Translations under genes and position numbers: made by a program
In this document: positions 54,507 to 63,455 of the stretch, piece after piece
Layout of the letters: every line of letters begins with the position of its first letter
Position numbering within the stretch: the stretch's first letter is position 1
The notes under the pieces: generated by a model
What the model saw: only the letters and a program-made list of their open reading frames with translations
What the model was told of the DNA's origin: nothing
Databases searched by the model: none
Assembly (NCBI RefSeq): GCF_018101125.2
Contig: NZ_JAELVF020000001.1
Span: 993,095 to 1,057,094 of the forward strand
Length of the DNA: 64,000 bases
Direction of reading: 5' to 3'
From: Streptomyces tardus
GTDB lineage: Bacteria > Actinomycetota > Actinomycetes > Streptomycetales > Streptomycetaceae

Positions 54507-55580
54507 ATGCAGCAGCAGTTTTCCGGGGAGCGTCCCCCTCAGCCCCGTGCACATGTTCGTGATGTCCGTCAGCTGCCGAAGGCGCATCTGCATCTGCACT
54601 TCACCGGCTCCATGCGGCCGGGCACCCTGCTCGAACTGGCCGACAAGTACGGCGTGCACCTGCCGCCGGCCCTGAGCGGAGCGGAGCCTCCCAGGCTCAG
54701 GGCGACCGACGAACGCGGCTGGTTCCGCTTCCAGCGGCTCTACGACATGGCCAGGTCCTGTCTGCGCGAGCCGGAGGACATCCAGCGCCTGGTGCGCGAG
54801 GCCGCCGAGGAGGACGTGCGGGACGGCAGCCGCTGGCTGGAGATCCAGGTCGACCCCACCTCGTACGCGCCGCGCCTGGGCGGTCTGATCCCCGCCCTGG
54901 AGGTCATCCTCGACGCCGTCGCCGCCGCCACCCGCGACACCGGTCTGCCGATCCGGGTGCTGGTCGCGGCGAACCGGATGAAGCACCCGCTGGACGCGAG
55001 AACGCTCGCCAGGCTCGCGGTGCGGTTCAAGGACCGGGGCATCGTCGGCTTCGGGCTCTCCAACGACGAACGCCGGGGATTCGCCCGGGACTTCGACCGT
55101 GCCTTCGCCATCGCCAGGGACGGCGGGCTGCTCGCCGCACCGCACGGCGGTGAGCTGTCCGGTCCGTCGAGCGTGCGCGACTGTCTGGACGACCTGCACG
55201 CCGGGCGGGTCGGCCACGGCGTACGGGCCGCAGAGGACCCGCGGCTGCTGGCGCGGCTGGCGGACGCACAGGTCACCTGCGAGGTGTGCCCGGCGTCAAA
55301 CGTGGCCCTGGGGGTCTACGAGAAGCCCGCCGACGTGCCGCTGCGCACCCTCTGGGACGCGGGAGTGCCCATGGCGCTCGGTGCGGACGACCCACTGCTC
55401 TTCGGCTCCCGGCTGGCGGCGCAGTACGAGCTCGTGCGCGAGCACCACGGCTTCACCGACGTCGAACTGGCCGAGCTGGCGCGGCAGTCGGTGCGCGGCG
55501 GTCGTATCGACGAGGCCGAGCGGAAGGCGATCCTGGCGGACATCGACGCCTGGCTCGCGGCGGAGCCGGCCGGGAGCTGA
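54507..55580 (+). CDS. add: Adenosine deaminase
   Basis: 357 residues from the ATG at 54507 (MQQQFSGERPPQPRAHVRDV). Deaminates adenosine to inosine in purine salvage. Metal-ligand pair H29/H31 in KAHLHLHFTGSM, the HGGE catalytic region (APHGGELSGPSS), VGHGVRA and the metal Asp in LGADDPLLF are present. The first motif has FTG where LDG is typical. The longer frame from 54375 starts inside the preceding terminator and is rejected. Confidence 0.92.
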   Translation: MQQQFSGERPPQPRAHVRDVRQLPKAHLHLHFTGSMRPGTLLELADKYGVHLPPALSGAEPPRLRATDERGWFRFQRLYDMARSCLREPEDIQRLVREAAEEDVRDGSRWLEIQVDPTSYAPRLGGLIPALEVILDAVAAATRDTGLPIRVLVAANRMKHPLDARTLARLAVRFKDRGIVGFGLSNDERRGFARDFDRAFAIARDGGLLAAPHGGELSGPSSVRDCLDDLHAGRVGHGVRAAEDPRLLARLADAQVTCEVCPASNVALGVYEKPADVPLRTLWDAGVPMALGADDPLLFGSRLAAQYELVREHHGFTDVELAELARQSVRGGRIDEAERKAILADIDAWLAAEPAGS

Positions 55581-55776
55581 AACCCCGCGGCGGGCCCGGC
55601 GGATCGCGTGCCGGGCCGGGCGGCGCGCGCCGGGGCGCACCGACGCGGGCCGGACCGGCACGCGGCGGGAGCGACCGGGCCGCAGCTGGGCCCGTGCCGG
55701 CGTACGGCTCCGGACAGGCGTATGCCGGCGGGCAGACGTACGCCGGAGGCTGGGTGCGGGCCCCGGTGGCGCGGGG

Positions 55777-56838
55777 TCAGAGCGAGCAGCCCACCGTGAC
55801 CGGCTCGTTGACCAGCGTCACGCCGAAGGCCGCGTGGACGCCGTCGCGCACCTCGCGGGCCAGCGCGAGCAGTTCGTCGGTGCGGGCCTCGCCGCGGTTG
55901 GTCAGCGCGAGGGTGTGCTTGGTCGAGATCCGCGCGCGGCCCGTGCCGTACCCCTTGCTGAAGCCGGCGCGGTCGATCAGCCAGGCCGCGGAGGTCTTCA
56001 CCCGCCCCTCCCCCGCCGGGTACGCGGGCGGCGCCGCGTCCGGGCCGAGCCGCTCGGCGGCGCGGGCGAGGAACTTCTCGTGCTCGGCGAGGGTCAGTAT
56101 CGGGTTGGTGAAGAAGGAACCGGCGGACCAGGTGTCATGGTCCTCGGGGTCCAGCACCATGCCCTTGCCGGCCCGCAGCTTCAGCACCGTCTCGCGGGCC
56201 TGCGCGGCGGGCACGCGGTCGCCGACTGAGACGCCCAGCAGCCTCGCGGTCTCCGCGTAGCGCAACGGCGCGGAGAGGCCTTCCGCGTCCTCCAGCGCGT
56301 AGCGGACCCGGAGCACGACGAAGCGGTCCGGCTCCGACTTGAACCGGCTGTGCCGATAGGAGAAGGCGCACTCGGCGGCGGGCACGGTGACGAGGCGGCG
56401 CTCGCGGCGGTCGTAGGCGTCGACCTCGGTGACGGTGTCGGCGACCTCCTGGCCGTACGCGCCCACGTTCTGGATCGGGGTGGCGCCGGCCGAGCCGGGG
56501 ATGCCGGCCATGCACTCGATACCGGCCAGCCCCGCCTCAACGGTGCGGGCGACGGCCTCCGACCAGTTCTCGCCGGCGGCCAGTTCGAGGCCGGTGCCGT
56601 CGAGCCGGAAGCCCCGGGTGGCGATCCGCAGGGCGGTGCCGGGGAAGCCCTCGTCACCGATGACCAGGTTGCTGCCGCCGCCGACGATCAGCAGCGGAGT
56701 GCCGCGCTCGTCGGCCTCCCGCACGGTCGCGACGACCTCGTCGTCAGTGGTGGCGGTCACCAGCACTCGGGCGGGACCGCCCAGCCGCAATGTGGTGAGC
56801 GGGGCGAGGGGGGCGTTGGATTCTTCCTGCACGGGCAC
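55777..56838 (-). CDS. murB: UDP-N-acetylenolpyruvoylglucosamine reductase
   Basis: 353 residues. FAD-dependent reduction of enolpyruvyl-UDP-GlcNAc to UDP-MurNAc in peptidoglycan synthesis. FAD-binding GGGSNLVIGDEG and AGIPGSAGATPIQNVGAYGQ; catalytic Ser in SAGSFFTNPIL; C-terminal glutamate in LVNEPVTVG. Next to the two MaoC genes on the same strand, the usual Streptomyces setting. Confidence 0.97.
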   Translation of the reverse strand: MPVQEESNAPLAPLTTLRLGGPARVLVTATTDDEVVATVREADERGTPLLIVGGGSNLVIGDEGFPGTALRIATRGFRLDGTGLELAAGENWSEAVARTVEAGLAGIECMAGIPGSAGATPIQNVGAYGQEVADTVTEVDAYDRRERRLVTVPAAECAFSYRHSRFKSEPDRFVVLRVRYALEDAEGLSAPLRYAETARLLGVSVGDRVPAAQARETVLKLRAGKGMVLDPEDHDTWSAGSFFTNPILTLAEHEKFLARAAERLGPDAAPPAYPAGEGRVKTSAAWLIDRAGFSKGYGTGRARISTKHTLALTNRGEARTDELLALAREVRDGVHAAFGVTLVNEPVTVGCSL

Positions 56839-56904
56839 AGACTACGGCGCCGCCGTGTCCGCGCCCGCGGTGGACGGGGTGCACGGACGCGGCGGCGCGG
56901 CACG

Positions 56905-57357
56905 TCAGGCCAGGCGCACGACGGCCTGGGCGCGGCCGAGGACCTTCTGGCCCTTGCTGGTCGCGGTCAGATCGACGCGGACCGTACGGGCCTCGTCGTC
57001 CAGCTTGGCGGCGACCTTCGCGGACACCTCGATCAGCGCGCCCTGCTCGTCGTTGGGCACGACGACGGGGCGGGTGAAGCGGACTCCGTAGTCGATCAGC
57101 GCGCCGGGGTCGCCGGCCCAGTCCGTCACCACACGGGCGGCGGAGGCCATGGTGAGCATCCCGTGCGCGATGACGTCCTCCAGCCCGACCTTCCTGGCGA
57201 AGTCCTCGTTCCAGTGAATGGGGTTGAAGTCGCCGGAGGCGCCCGCGTAGCGCACCAGCGCCCCCCGGGTGAGGGGGAAGCTGCGCGGGGGCAGCTCGGT
57301 GCCCTTCTCCACGTCGGCGTAGGCGACCTTCGCGGTCATCGGTGTGTGCGCCGTCAT
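56905..57357 (-). CDS. MaoC-type dehydratase, HadB-like
   Basis: 150 residues; hot-dog fold with the active-site motif ASGDFNPIHWNEDFA (Asp and His of the MaoC hydratase 2 motif). The ATG at 57357 has GGAGGG upstream; an ATG six codons later is the alternative. It probably pairs with the next protein as in mycobacterial HadA/HadB (3-hydroxyacyl-ACP dehydratase), acting in lipid synthesis. Confidence 0.9.
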   Translation of the reverse strand: MTAHTPMTAKVAYADVEKGTELPPRSFPLTRGALVRYAGASGDFNPIHWNEDFARKVGLEDVIAHGMLTMASAARVVTDWAGDPGALIDYGVRFTRPVVVPNDEQGALIEVSAKVAAKLDDEARTVRVDLTATSKGQKVLGRAQAVVRLA

Positions 57358-57358
57358 C

Positions 57359-57811
57359 TCAGCTGCCCTCCAGCGAACGCGAGACCAGCTTGGTGAAAGC
57401 GGTCACCACCAGCTCGCCCGACTCGTCGTGAACATCGCCGCGGATGTCCAGAATGTCGTTGCCGGCAAGGGACTTGATCGCCTCGATGGTCGAGGTGACG
57501 GTCAGCCGGTCGCCGGCCCGCACCGGGCGGTGGTGCACGAACCGCTGGTCGCCGTGGACCACCCGGTCGTAGTCCAGGCCGAGTTGCGGGTCGTGCACGA
57601 CGTCCTGGGCGGCGCTGAAGCTGATCGCGAAGACGAAGGTGGGCGGAGCGATCACGTCGGGATAGCCGAGAGCCCTCGCCGCTTCCCGATCGGTGTGGAC
57701 GGGATTGTCCTCCCCGATCGACTCGGCGAATTCCCTGATCTTCTCCCTGCCGACCTCATAGGGATCGGTCGGCGGATAACTCCGGCCGACGAATGCCTGA
57801 TCGAGCGCCAT
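57359..57811 (-). CDS. MaoC-type dehydratase N-terminal-like subunit, HadA-like
   Basis: 150 residues with an N-terminal MaoC-like fold (KIREFAESIGEDNPVHTDRE) but without the full hydratase motif, as in non-catalytic HadA/HadC partners. Its stop is 1 bp before the HadB-like start. rpmG lies upstream on the same strand. Confidence 0.9.
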   Translation of the reverse strand: MALDQAFVGRSYPPTDPYEVGREKIREFAESIGEDNPVHTDREAARALGYPDVIAPPTFVFAISFSAAQDVVHDPQLGLDYDRVVHGDQRFVHHRPVRAGDRLTVTSTIEAIKSLAGNDILDIRGDVHDESGELVVTAFTKLVSRSLEGS

Positions 57812-58020
57812 GACCCCGTGCCTCCTGATACTTCCGCCGACCGACGGAGCCGGTCATCTGAGAGAACCGGTCCGCACAGGATCGGGCCCGGGCCGGGCCG
57901 AACGACGAACCGGTCCGAACGAACGGATTCGAACGCGAACGAACCGGTCCGATGAACGAACAACACCGCCGGAACGTGCCGGGACACACACGCGATCGCA
58001 GCGAATCCGGCGCGCAACGC

Positions 58021-58056
58021 CCGGAGGCCGCCCCCTGTTACGGGGACGGCCTCCGG
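58021..58056 (-). terminator. Terminator downstream of rpmG
   Basis: ccggaggccgcccc pairs with ggggacggcctccgg (one bulged base) around a short loop, 14 bp after the rpmG stop codon. Confidence 0.85.
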
Positions 58057-58069
58057 AAACGAGCCTTGT

Positions 58070-58234
58070 TTATCGCGTCTCGCGATGCGCGGTGTGCGCC
58101 TTGCAACGAGGGCAGTGCTTCTTCATCTCAAGACGGTCCGGGTTGTTGCGCCGGTTCTTCTTGGTGATGTAGTTCCGCTCCTTGCACTCCACGCAGGCCA
58201 GCGTGATCTTCGGGCGGACGTCGGTGGCAGCCAC
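58070..58234 (-). CDS. rpmG: 50S ribosomal protein L33 (zinc type)
   Basis: 54 residues from a GTG at 58234 ([20 protein letters not shown]). Two CxxC pairs (CVEC and CPRC) make the C+ zinc form. The ATG/GTG choice is set by family length. Confidence 0.96.
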   Translation of the reverse strand: MAATDVRPKITLACVECKERNYITKKNRRNNPDRLEMKKHCPRCKAHTAHRETR

Positions 58235-58328
58235 GTGAGTGCTCCTTGGACGCGGATGGACAGGTGATTAACACAGAAAGAGTAGCCGATCGAAGGGACC
58301 GACCCCACAATCGGCTACTGAGAGTGAG

Positions 58329-58401
58329 TAGCGGCGACCGGACTTGAACCGGTGACACAACGATTATGAGCCGTTTGCTCTACCGACTGAGCTACGCCGC
58401 C
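58329..58401 (-). tRNA. trnM: tRNA-Met (anticodon CAT, elongator type)
   Basis: 73 bases; acceptor stem GGCGGCG/CGCCGCT, discriminator A, anticodon loop CTCATAA, T arm GGTTCAAGTCC. The first base pair is G-U rather than the C1-A72 mismatch of initiator tRNA, so it is the elongator. Confidence 0.95.
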
Positions 58402-58448
58402 ACGATGCGAGGGCCACCCGCCCTAAGGCGGACGGCCTTGCACATCAG

Positions 58449-58521
58449 AGCCCCAAAACGGAATCGAACCGTTGACCTTCTCCTTACCATGGAGACGCTC
58501 TGCCGACTGAGCTATTGGGGC
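58449..58521 (-). tRNA. trnT: tRNA-Thr (anticodon GGT)
   Basis: 73 bases; acceptor GCCCCAA/TTGGGGC, anticodon loop ATGGTAA, T arm GGTTCGATTCC. Adjacent to tRNA-Met on the same strand, 47 bp apart. Confidence 0.96.
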
Positions 58522-58799
58522 GAGCGAGGAAGACATTACACGCTCTGCCGCCGAACGTGAAATCCGTATCCGCGGCCCTCGCGAGGGCCCTTCCGACCCC
58601 CGCCGGATGCGCCCTCCACACCGCTCCCGAAGGTGCAACACACCACGTCCGTACGACTATTCCCGGCCTGCCGGGGAGCGGGCGGAGAGCGTCCTACCCT
58701 CGACGCATTCCATGATCACGCGGCATCCGTCCAGGGTGTCCCGCGTCCATCCGCGCGGGTGCGCGCCCCCGCACACCCGCCAGAGCGAGCGGGAGTGCG

Positions 58800-60059
58800 A
58801 TGGCCGACAGTCAGCCGCAGGGGCCGGGAGTGCCCGACCAGCCCAGCCCCACACCGACCGGCAAGGGCCTGCTCCTCACCGGCGCCCGGCTGAAGGACGG
58901 CCGCACCGTCGACGTACGGCTGCGCAACGGACGGATCGACGCCGTGAGCGCCGCGGGCAGCCTGCCCCGCGACGAGGCCGACCGGCCGCCCCGGATGGAC
59001 CTCGCCGGCTATCTGCTGCTCCCGGCGCCCGCCGAACCGCACGCCCACCACGACACCGCACTCACCGCCCCCGCCCGCGGACTGCCGCCCTCCCGCAAGC
59101 CGGCGCACATCCAACGGCGCACCACCGATGCGGCGCTGCTCCAGCTCGGCCACGGCGCGACCGCCGTGCGCACCCATGTGCCGATCGGCGGCCGGGACGG
59201 TCTTGCCACCCTCCAGGCCGTGCTCGCCGCCCGGCGGGCCCTGCGCGGACTGACCGAACTCACCGCCGTCGCCGTACCCAGGCTGCTCAGCGGGATCGCC
59301 GGCGCGGACACGGCGGCGATGGTCGAGGACGCGGTGCGCATGGGCGCCACGGCCATCGGAGGCTGTCCCGACCTCGACCCGGACCCGGCCGAGTACACCG
59401 CCACGCTGCTGGACATCGCCGCCGAGCACGGCTGCGCCGTCGACCTGCACACCGACGCACGCGATCCGGCCCGGCTGGCCGAGTTGGCCGGCGCCGTCGG
59501 CGGAGTCGGGGCCCCCGTCACCGTCGGCCCGTGCGGCGGTCTCGGCCGGATGGCAGGCCACACGGTCGCGGACGTCGCCGACCGCCTCGCCGCCGCGAAC
59601 GCGACCGTCACCCTCCTGCCGCAGGGTGGCTGCGCCCTGACCGACCGCCAACTCCCCTTTGCCACAGCGCCGTTGCGCGTGCTGCAGGATGCCGGCGTAC
59701 GGGTGGCGGCCGGCAGCGGCGCCGTGCGCGACACGGCGAACCCGGTGGGCCGCGGAGACCCGCTGGAGGCCGCGTACCTGCTCGCCGCCCAGGGCGCGGT
59801 GAGCGCGGCGGAGGGGTACGAGGCGGTCAGCGCCGGCGCCCGTACCGCGCTCGGTCTGCCGGCGGTACGCGTCGAACCGGGCTTCCCCGCCGAGCTGTTG
59901 GCGGTGCGCGGCGAGACGCTGGAGGGCGCACTGTCACTGGCGTACAGCAGGGTCGTACTGCACCGGGGCCGAGTGGTCGCCAGAACGAGCGCGGTGCGGG
60001 AGTTCTGCGACGCGGACGCGGCCGGCACGCCCGAACTGCCGCGCCAGGCGCAGGGGTAG
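58800..60059 (+). CDS. Amidohydrolase-family protein, cytosine-deaminase-like, active site incomplete
   Basis: 419 residues. A TIM-barrel amidohydrolase by pattern: N-terminal beta-sandwich, then EPHAHHD (H81, H83) where metal-binding HxH is expected, and VDLHTD (H217). The third metal/base region reads VTVGPCGG instead of a His-containing motif, and the usual Asp motif (GHDD in cytosine deaminase) appears as GSGAVRDT, lacking His and Asp. It may be catalytically dead or have another activity. I would not assign a substrate. Confidence 0.75.
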   Translation: MADSQPQGPGVPDQPSPTPTGKGLLLTGARLKDGRTVDVRLRNGRIDAVSAAGSLPRDEADRPPRMDLAGYLLLPAPAEPHAHHDTALTAPARGLPPSRKPAHIQRRTTDAALLQLGHGATAVRTHVPIGGRDGLATLQAVLAARRALRGLTELTAVAVPRLLSGIAGADTAAMVEDAVRMGATAIGGCPDLDPDPAEYTATLLDIAAEHGCAVDLHTDARDPARLAELAGAVGGVGAPVTVGPCGGLGRMAGHTVADVADRLAAANATVTLLPQGGCALTDRQLPFATAPLRVLQDAGVRVAAGSGAVRDTANPVGRGDPLEAAYLLAAQGAVSAAEGYEAVSAGARTALGLPAVRVEPGFPAELLAVRGETLEGALSLAYSRVVLHRGRVVARTSAVREFCDADAAGTPELPRQAQG

Positions 60060-60094
60060 CACCAGCGCGGCCGGCACCGGCGTAACGTCGGAGC

Positions 60095-60754
60095 ATGCGC
60101 ACAGTAATCGCAGGTGGAGCCGGACAGATCGCCCAGCGCCTGGAGCGGCTGCTCCGCTCCAGGGGAGACACGCCCCTCGGGCTGATCCGCAGTCCGCAGA
60201 AGGCCGACCTGGTGCAGGAGGCGGGCGCCGAACCGCTCGTCTGCGACCTGGAGTCGGCATCCGTCGAAGAGGTCTCCGAGCTGCTGCGGGGCGCGGACGC
60301 GGCGGTGTTCGCGGCCGGTGCGGGACCCGGCAGCGGCGAGGCGCGCAAGGAGACCGTCGACCGGGCGGCGGCCGAGCTGTTCACCGACGCCTCGGCTCGG
60401 GCGGGCGTACGGCGGCTGCTGGTCGTCTCGGCCATGGGCGTCGACGGCGAGCCCCCGGCCGAGGCCGACCCGGTGTTCGCCACGTACCTGCGCGCCAAGG
60501 GCGCCGCCGACGCGGCCGTCCGGGCCCGCACCGACCTGGACTGGACGATCCTGCGGCCCGGCCGTCTGACCGACGACCCCGGCACCGGCCGGGTAGAGCT
60601 CGCCGCGCACACCGGGCGCTCCGAGGTGACCCGGGACGACGTGGCCGCGGTACTGCTCGCGCTGCTGGACGAACCCCTGTCGGTGGGACACACCCTGGAG
60701 CTCGTCAACGGGGATGTGCCGGTCGCCGAGGCCGTCGCGGCAGCGGTGCGCTAG
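60095..60754 (+). CDS. NAD(P)-binding SDR (atypical, NmrA/HSCARG-like)
   Basis: 219 residues, MRTVIAGGAGQIAQRLERLL; Rossmann motif AGGAGQIAQ, VFAAGAGPGSGEARKETVD, RRLLVVSAMG and YLRAKGAADAAVRARTDLD (the YxxxK Tyr-Lys pair seems to be YLRAK). It follows the amidohydrolase by 35 bp and may be co-transcribed. Substrate unknown. Confidence 0.88.
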   Translation: MRTVIAGGAGQIAQRLERLLRSRGDTPLGLIRSPQKADLVQEAGAEPLVCDLESASVEEVSELLRGADAAVFAAGAGPGSGEARKETVDRAAAELFTDASARAGVRRLLVVSAMGVDGEPPAEADPVFATYLRAKGAADAAVRARTDLDWTILRPGRLTDDPGTGRVELAAHTGRSEVTRDDVAAVLLALLDEPLSVGHTLELVNGDVPVAEAVAAAVR

Positions 60755-61006
60755 CTCCGCGCCGGGCGCGCGGCCGATGCACCCGGCCGCGGCGCCCGGC
60801 GGTCCCGGCGCAGGTGCCTGCCCGGCCGGCGCTCCCAGAGGAGGCCGAGAAGCAGCTCCGGGGCGCCCGCGCCGTTCGAGCACCGCACACGGGTTGAACG
60901 TCTGATGAAGAGTGTCGAGAACACCGGATGAAAGGTGTCCCAGGAGTGCGTACTCCGGACCGGAACCTGCTGACCCGGCACTTCCGGCGCCACTAGCGTC
61001 CGCGAC

Positions 61007-61891
61007 ATGAGCCTTCTCCTCCGCAAAGCCGCGCGCCCCGTCCTCGACCGCATCGACCGACGCATCGACCGCAAGGTGCGCAGGGAACTGCGCGACACCA
61101 GGGACGAGCTGAAGCGCCTCCGGGAGCAGCAGCACAGCACCGAGCTGCTGCTCGGCAGCGACGGCCGCCGGTTCAACCGCCACCCGGGGCCCGGCCAGAT
61201 CGCGGCCGTGACGAAGCAGGTCGGCGACGTCACCGGCGAGAAGCACGCGCGCCGCGCCGTCATCCAGGCGTACCGCACGCTCGTCGAGGCGGAGAACCGC
61301 GGGGTCGGCCGGATCGCCGGCGGCACCTCCAACATCCTCGGCAAACTCGCCACCGCGCCGCTGCTGCAGCCGCCCAACGGCCGGGTGCTGGAGATCGGCA
61401 CCCTGTACGGCCTGTTCGCCGGCTGCCTCGCCCGGCAGCTGCTGCGCGCCGGCATCCCGTACGAGCTGACGATCGTCGACCCGATCGCCTCCGTACAGCT
61501 CCAGGAGGAAATGACGATCGACGTCGACGCCTCCGGCACCCCGATCAACGAGGACGTCGTACGCGCCAACCTGCACTACACCGGCGTGCTCCCCGACCGG
61601 CTCCGCCTGTTGCGCGGCTACTCCACCGACCCGGAGATCCACACCGCGCTGGCCGGCAGCGAGTTCGGCGTGATCGTCGTCGACGGCGACCACTCGGCGC
61701 AGGGCGTCAAGGCAGACCTCGAATGGGTCGAGCAACTGGCCGCGCCCGGCGCGGTGGTCGTCGTCGACGACTACGACGACCGCGTGTGGCCCGGCGTCAA
61801 GGAGGCCACCGACAAGCACCTCGCCGACGGCGGCAGCCGGTTGCGGAGGATCGGCCAGGTCACCACCAGCGCCTTCCTCCGCGCCGAGTAA
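61007..61891 (+). CDS. Class I SAM-dependent methyltransferase family protein
   Basis: 294 residues. A basic amphipathic N-terminus with likely coiled coil (RRIDRKVRRELRDTRDELKR) precedes a Rossmann methyltransferase domain: motif I RVLEIGTLYGLFAGCL, VIVVDGDHSAQG and VVVVDDYDD. It resembles the Methyltransf_24 group. Target unknown; it stands alone. Confidence 0.85.
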   Translation: MSLLLRKAARPVLDRIDRRIDRKVRRELRDTRDELKRLREQQHSTELLLGSDGRRFNRHPGPGQIAAVTKQVGDVTGEKHARRAVIQAYRTLVEAENRGVGRIAGGTSNILGKLATAPLLQPPNGRVLEIGTLYGLFAGCLARQLLRAGIPYELTIVDPIASVQLQEEMTIDVDASGTPINEDVVRANLHYTGVLPDRLRLLRGYSTDPEIHTALAGSEFGVIVVDGDHSAQGVKADLEWVEQLAAPGAVVVVDDYDDRVWPGVKEATDKHLADGGSRLRRIGQVTTSAFLRAE

Positions 61892-62433
61892 CCCGCGCTG
61901 GGCCGCTGGTGGCCGCCAACCGACAGCGGGAGGTGCTTGCCTGTGCTCCCGCGTGCGGAGGCGGCAGCCCGCCGGGCCTCGGAGCAGCCGGGCGACGTCC
62001 CCGTCCTGTGCGCACAGCCGGAACACCCGGCGTGGGGATTGTCCGGTGCTCTGAAAGTTGCCCAGCCCGGCCCCTCGCCGGAGGGAACCCCGGGTCAGCT
62101 GGCTCGCTCCCCGCGTCGGCGGGGACGGTCCAGGGTCTCGTCGGATCGCGTACTCGATGGGCTCCCGCTCCCCGCACGCAGGGACGGGTCCGGTGGCTGG
62201 GGCTGGGGCTGCACCGGGGCTGGGGCTGGCCGGTCCACATGCGTGGGGAATCGGGGCCGGGCGAGGTTGCGTGGAGTGACCCGGAGCCCCGTTCCCGGAG
62301 AGGAGTGGCAGTACTGCATGGGCGCGTCCGGGGCCGGGACTTCCGGGGCCGGAGGGTGCCCCGTCGGGTGGCGGGGCAGCGGTGGACGGGGCGACTCGAC
62401 GGGGTGCGGGGCTGTCTCGTCACCCGGAACGAC
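61892..62433. other. Non-coding interval with a G-quadruplex motif
   Basis: No supported gene in 542 bp; the open frames on both strands are GC-driven and overlap one another. It contains repeats of ggggct, and 62199-62225 on the plus strand has four runs of four G with loops of 2, 7 and 2 bases, a good G-quadruplex candidate. Confidence 0.5.
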
Positions 62434-62478
62434 GAAACCCCCTTCGACCTGCTGTAACAGCTGGTCGAAGGGGGTTTC
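62434..62478 (-). terminator. Terminator downstream of tRNA-Tyr
   Basis: 16-base perfect arms (62434-62449 and 62463-62478, gaaacccccttcgacc and its complement) starting 10 bp beyond the tRNA 3' end. Confidence 0.88.
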
Positions 62479-62487
62479 CCATCCATG

Positions 62488-62569
62488 TGGCGGCGCCAGG
62501 ATTCGAACCTGGGAAGGCTGAGCCGGCAGATTTACAGTCTGCTCCCTTTGGCCGCTCGGGCACACCGCC
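62488..62569 (-). tRNA. trnY: tRNA-Tyr (anticodon GTA)
   Basis: 82 bases, class II with a long variable arm. Acceptor GGCGGTG/CGCCGCC, anticodon loop CTGTAAA, T arm GGTTCGAATCC, discriminator A. Confidence 0.96.
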
Positions 62570-62759
62570 TGGGATTTGCCGCCCCGGAGCCCTGCTCCGC
62601 GGCAACGGGGTAAACACTACCTGATACCCGTGGGTGGTCCGCCACCTGGTTGTTGCGGGGCAGGGGGCCATCCGTCGGGGCTAGGCTGACCCGGCCGGAA
62701 CGGGAGCGCCGGGCCGGCATCGTCGTCAGCGGAATCTATGTACGAGGAGCCAACTCACG

Positions 62760-63248
62760 ATGGCCGACTCCAGTTTCGACATCGTCTCGAAGGTCGAGCG
62801 GCAGGAGGTCGACAACGCCCTGAACCAGGCGGGCAAGGAGATCTCCCAGCGGTACGACTTCAAGGGCGTGGGCGCGTCCATCGCCTGGTCGGGCGAGCAG
62901 ATCGAGATCAGGGCGAACTCCGAGGAGCGCGCGAAGGCTGTGCTCGACATCTTCCAGTCCAAGCTGATCAAGCGGGGCGTCTCGCTGAAGGTGCTGGACT
63001 CCGGGGAGCCTCAGCTCTCCGGCAAGGAGTACCGCCTGGCCTCCTCCCTCAAGGAGGGCATCTCCCAGGAGGACGCCAAGAAGGTCGCGAAGATCATCCG
63101 CGACGAGGGCCCCAAGGGCATCAAGGCGCAGGTCCAGGGTGACGAGCTGCGGGTCAGCTCCAAGAGCCGGGACCACCTCCAGGAAGTGATCACCCTGCTC
63201 AAGGGCAAGGACTTCGACTTCGCGCTGCAGTTCGTGAACTACCGCTGA
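62760..63248 (+). CDS. yajQ: YajQ family nucleotide-binding protein
   Basis: 162 residues, [20 protein letters not shown] to FALQFVNYR, full length and highly conserved ([29 protein letters not shown]). Family members bind nucleotides; in Xanthomonas a homologue binds cyclic di-GMP. The role in Streptomyces is not established. Confidence 0.95.
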   Translation: MADSSFDIVSKVERQEVDNALNQAGKEISQRYDFKGVGASIAWSGEQIEIRANSEERAKAVLDIFQSKLIKRGVSLKVLDSGEPQLSGKEYRLASSLKEGISQEDAKKVAKIIRDEGPKGIKAQVQGDELRVSSKSRDHLQEVITLLKGKDFDFALQFVNYR

Positions 63249-63455
63249 GACAGCGGTAGTTGGTCGCCCGACGACCGGTCCCACGAGATGTGGCGACCGG
63301 GAGCCCGGGACCGCTGGGCGCAGACGACCGGGCCGGTCGCGTGCGGGGTGATGCCCCGGTTCGCGACCGGCCCGGCCCGCGTGCCGCGCGGGCAGGCCGC
63401 CCAGTGCGATGGCTCCGGCACGGCCTGACGGGCGAGTGCCGCACCGCCGTCGACT

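Noticed and set aside
59009-62026. A 1005-codon minus-strand frame spanning three plus-strand genes
   Set aside because: It runs antisense through the amidohydrolase, SDR and methyltransferase genes, each of which has clear domains on the plus strand.
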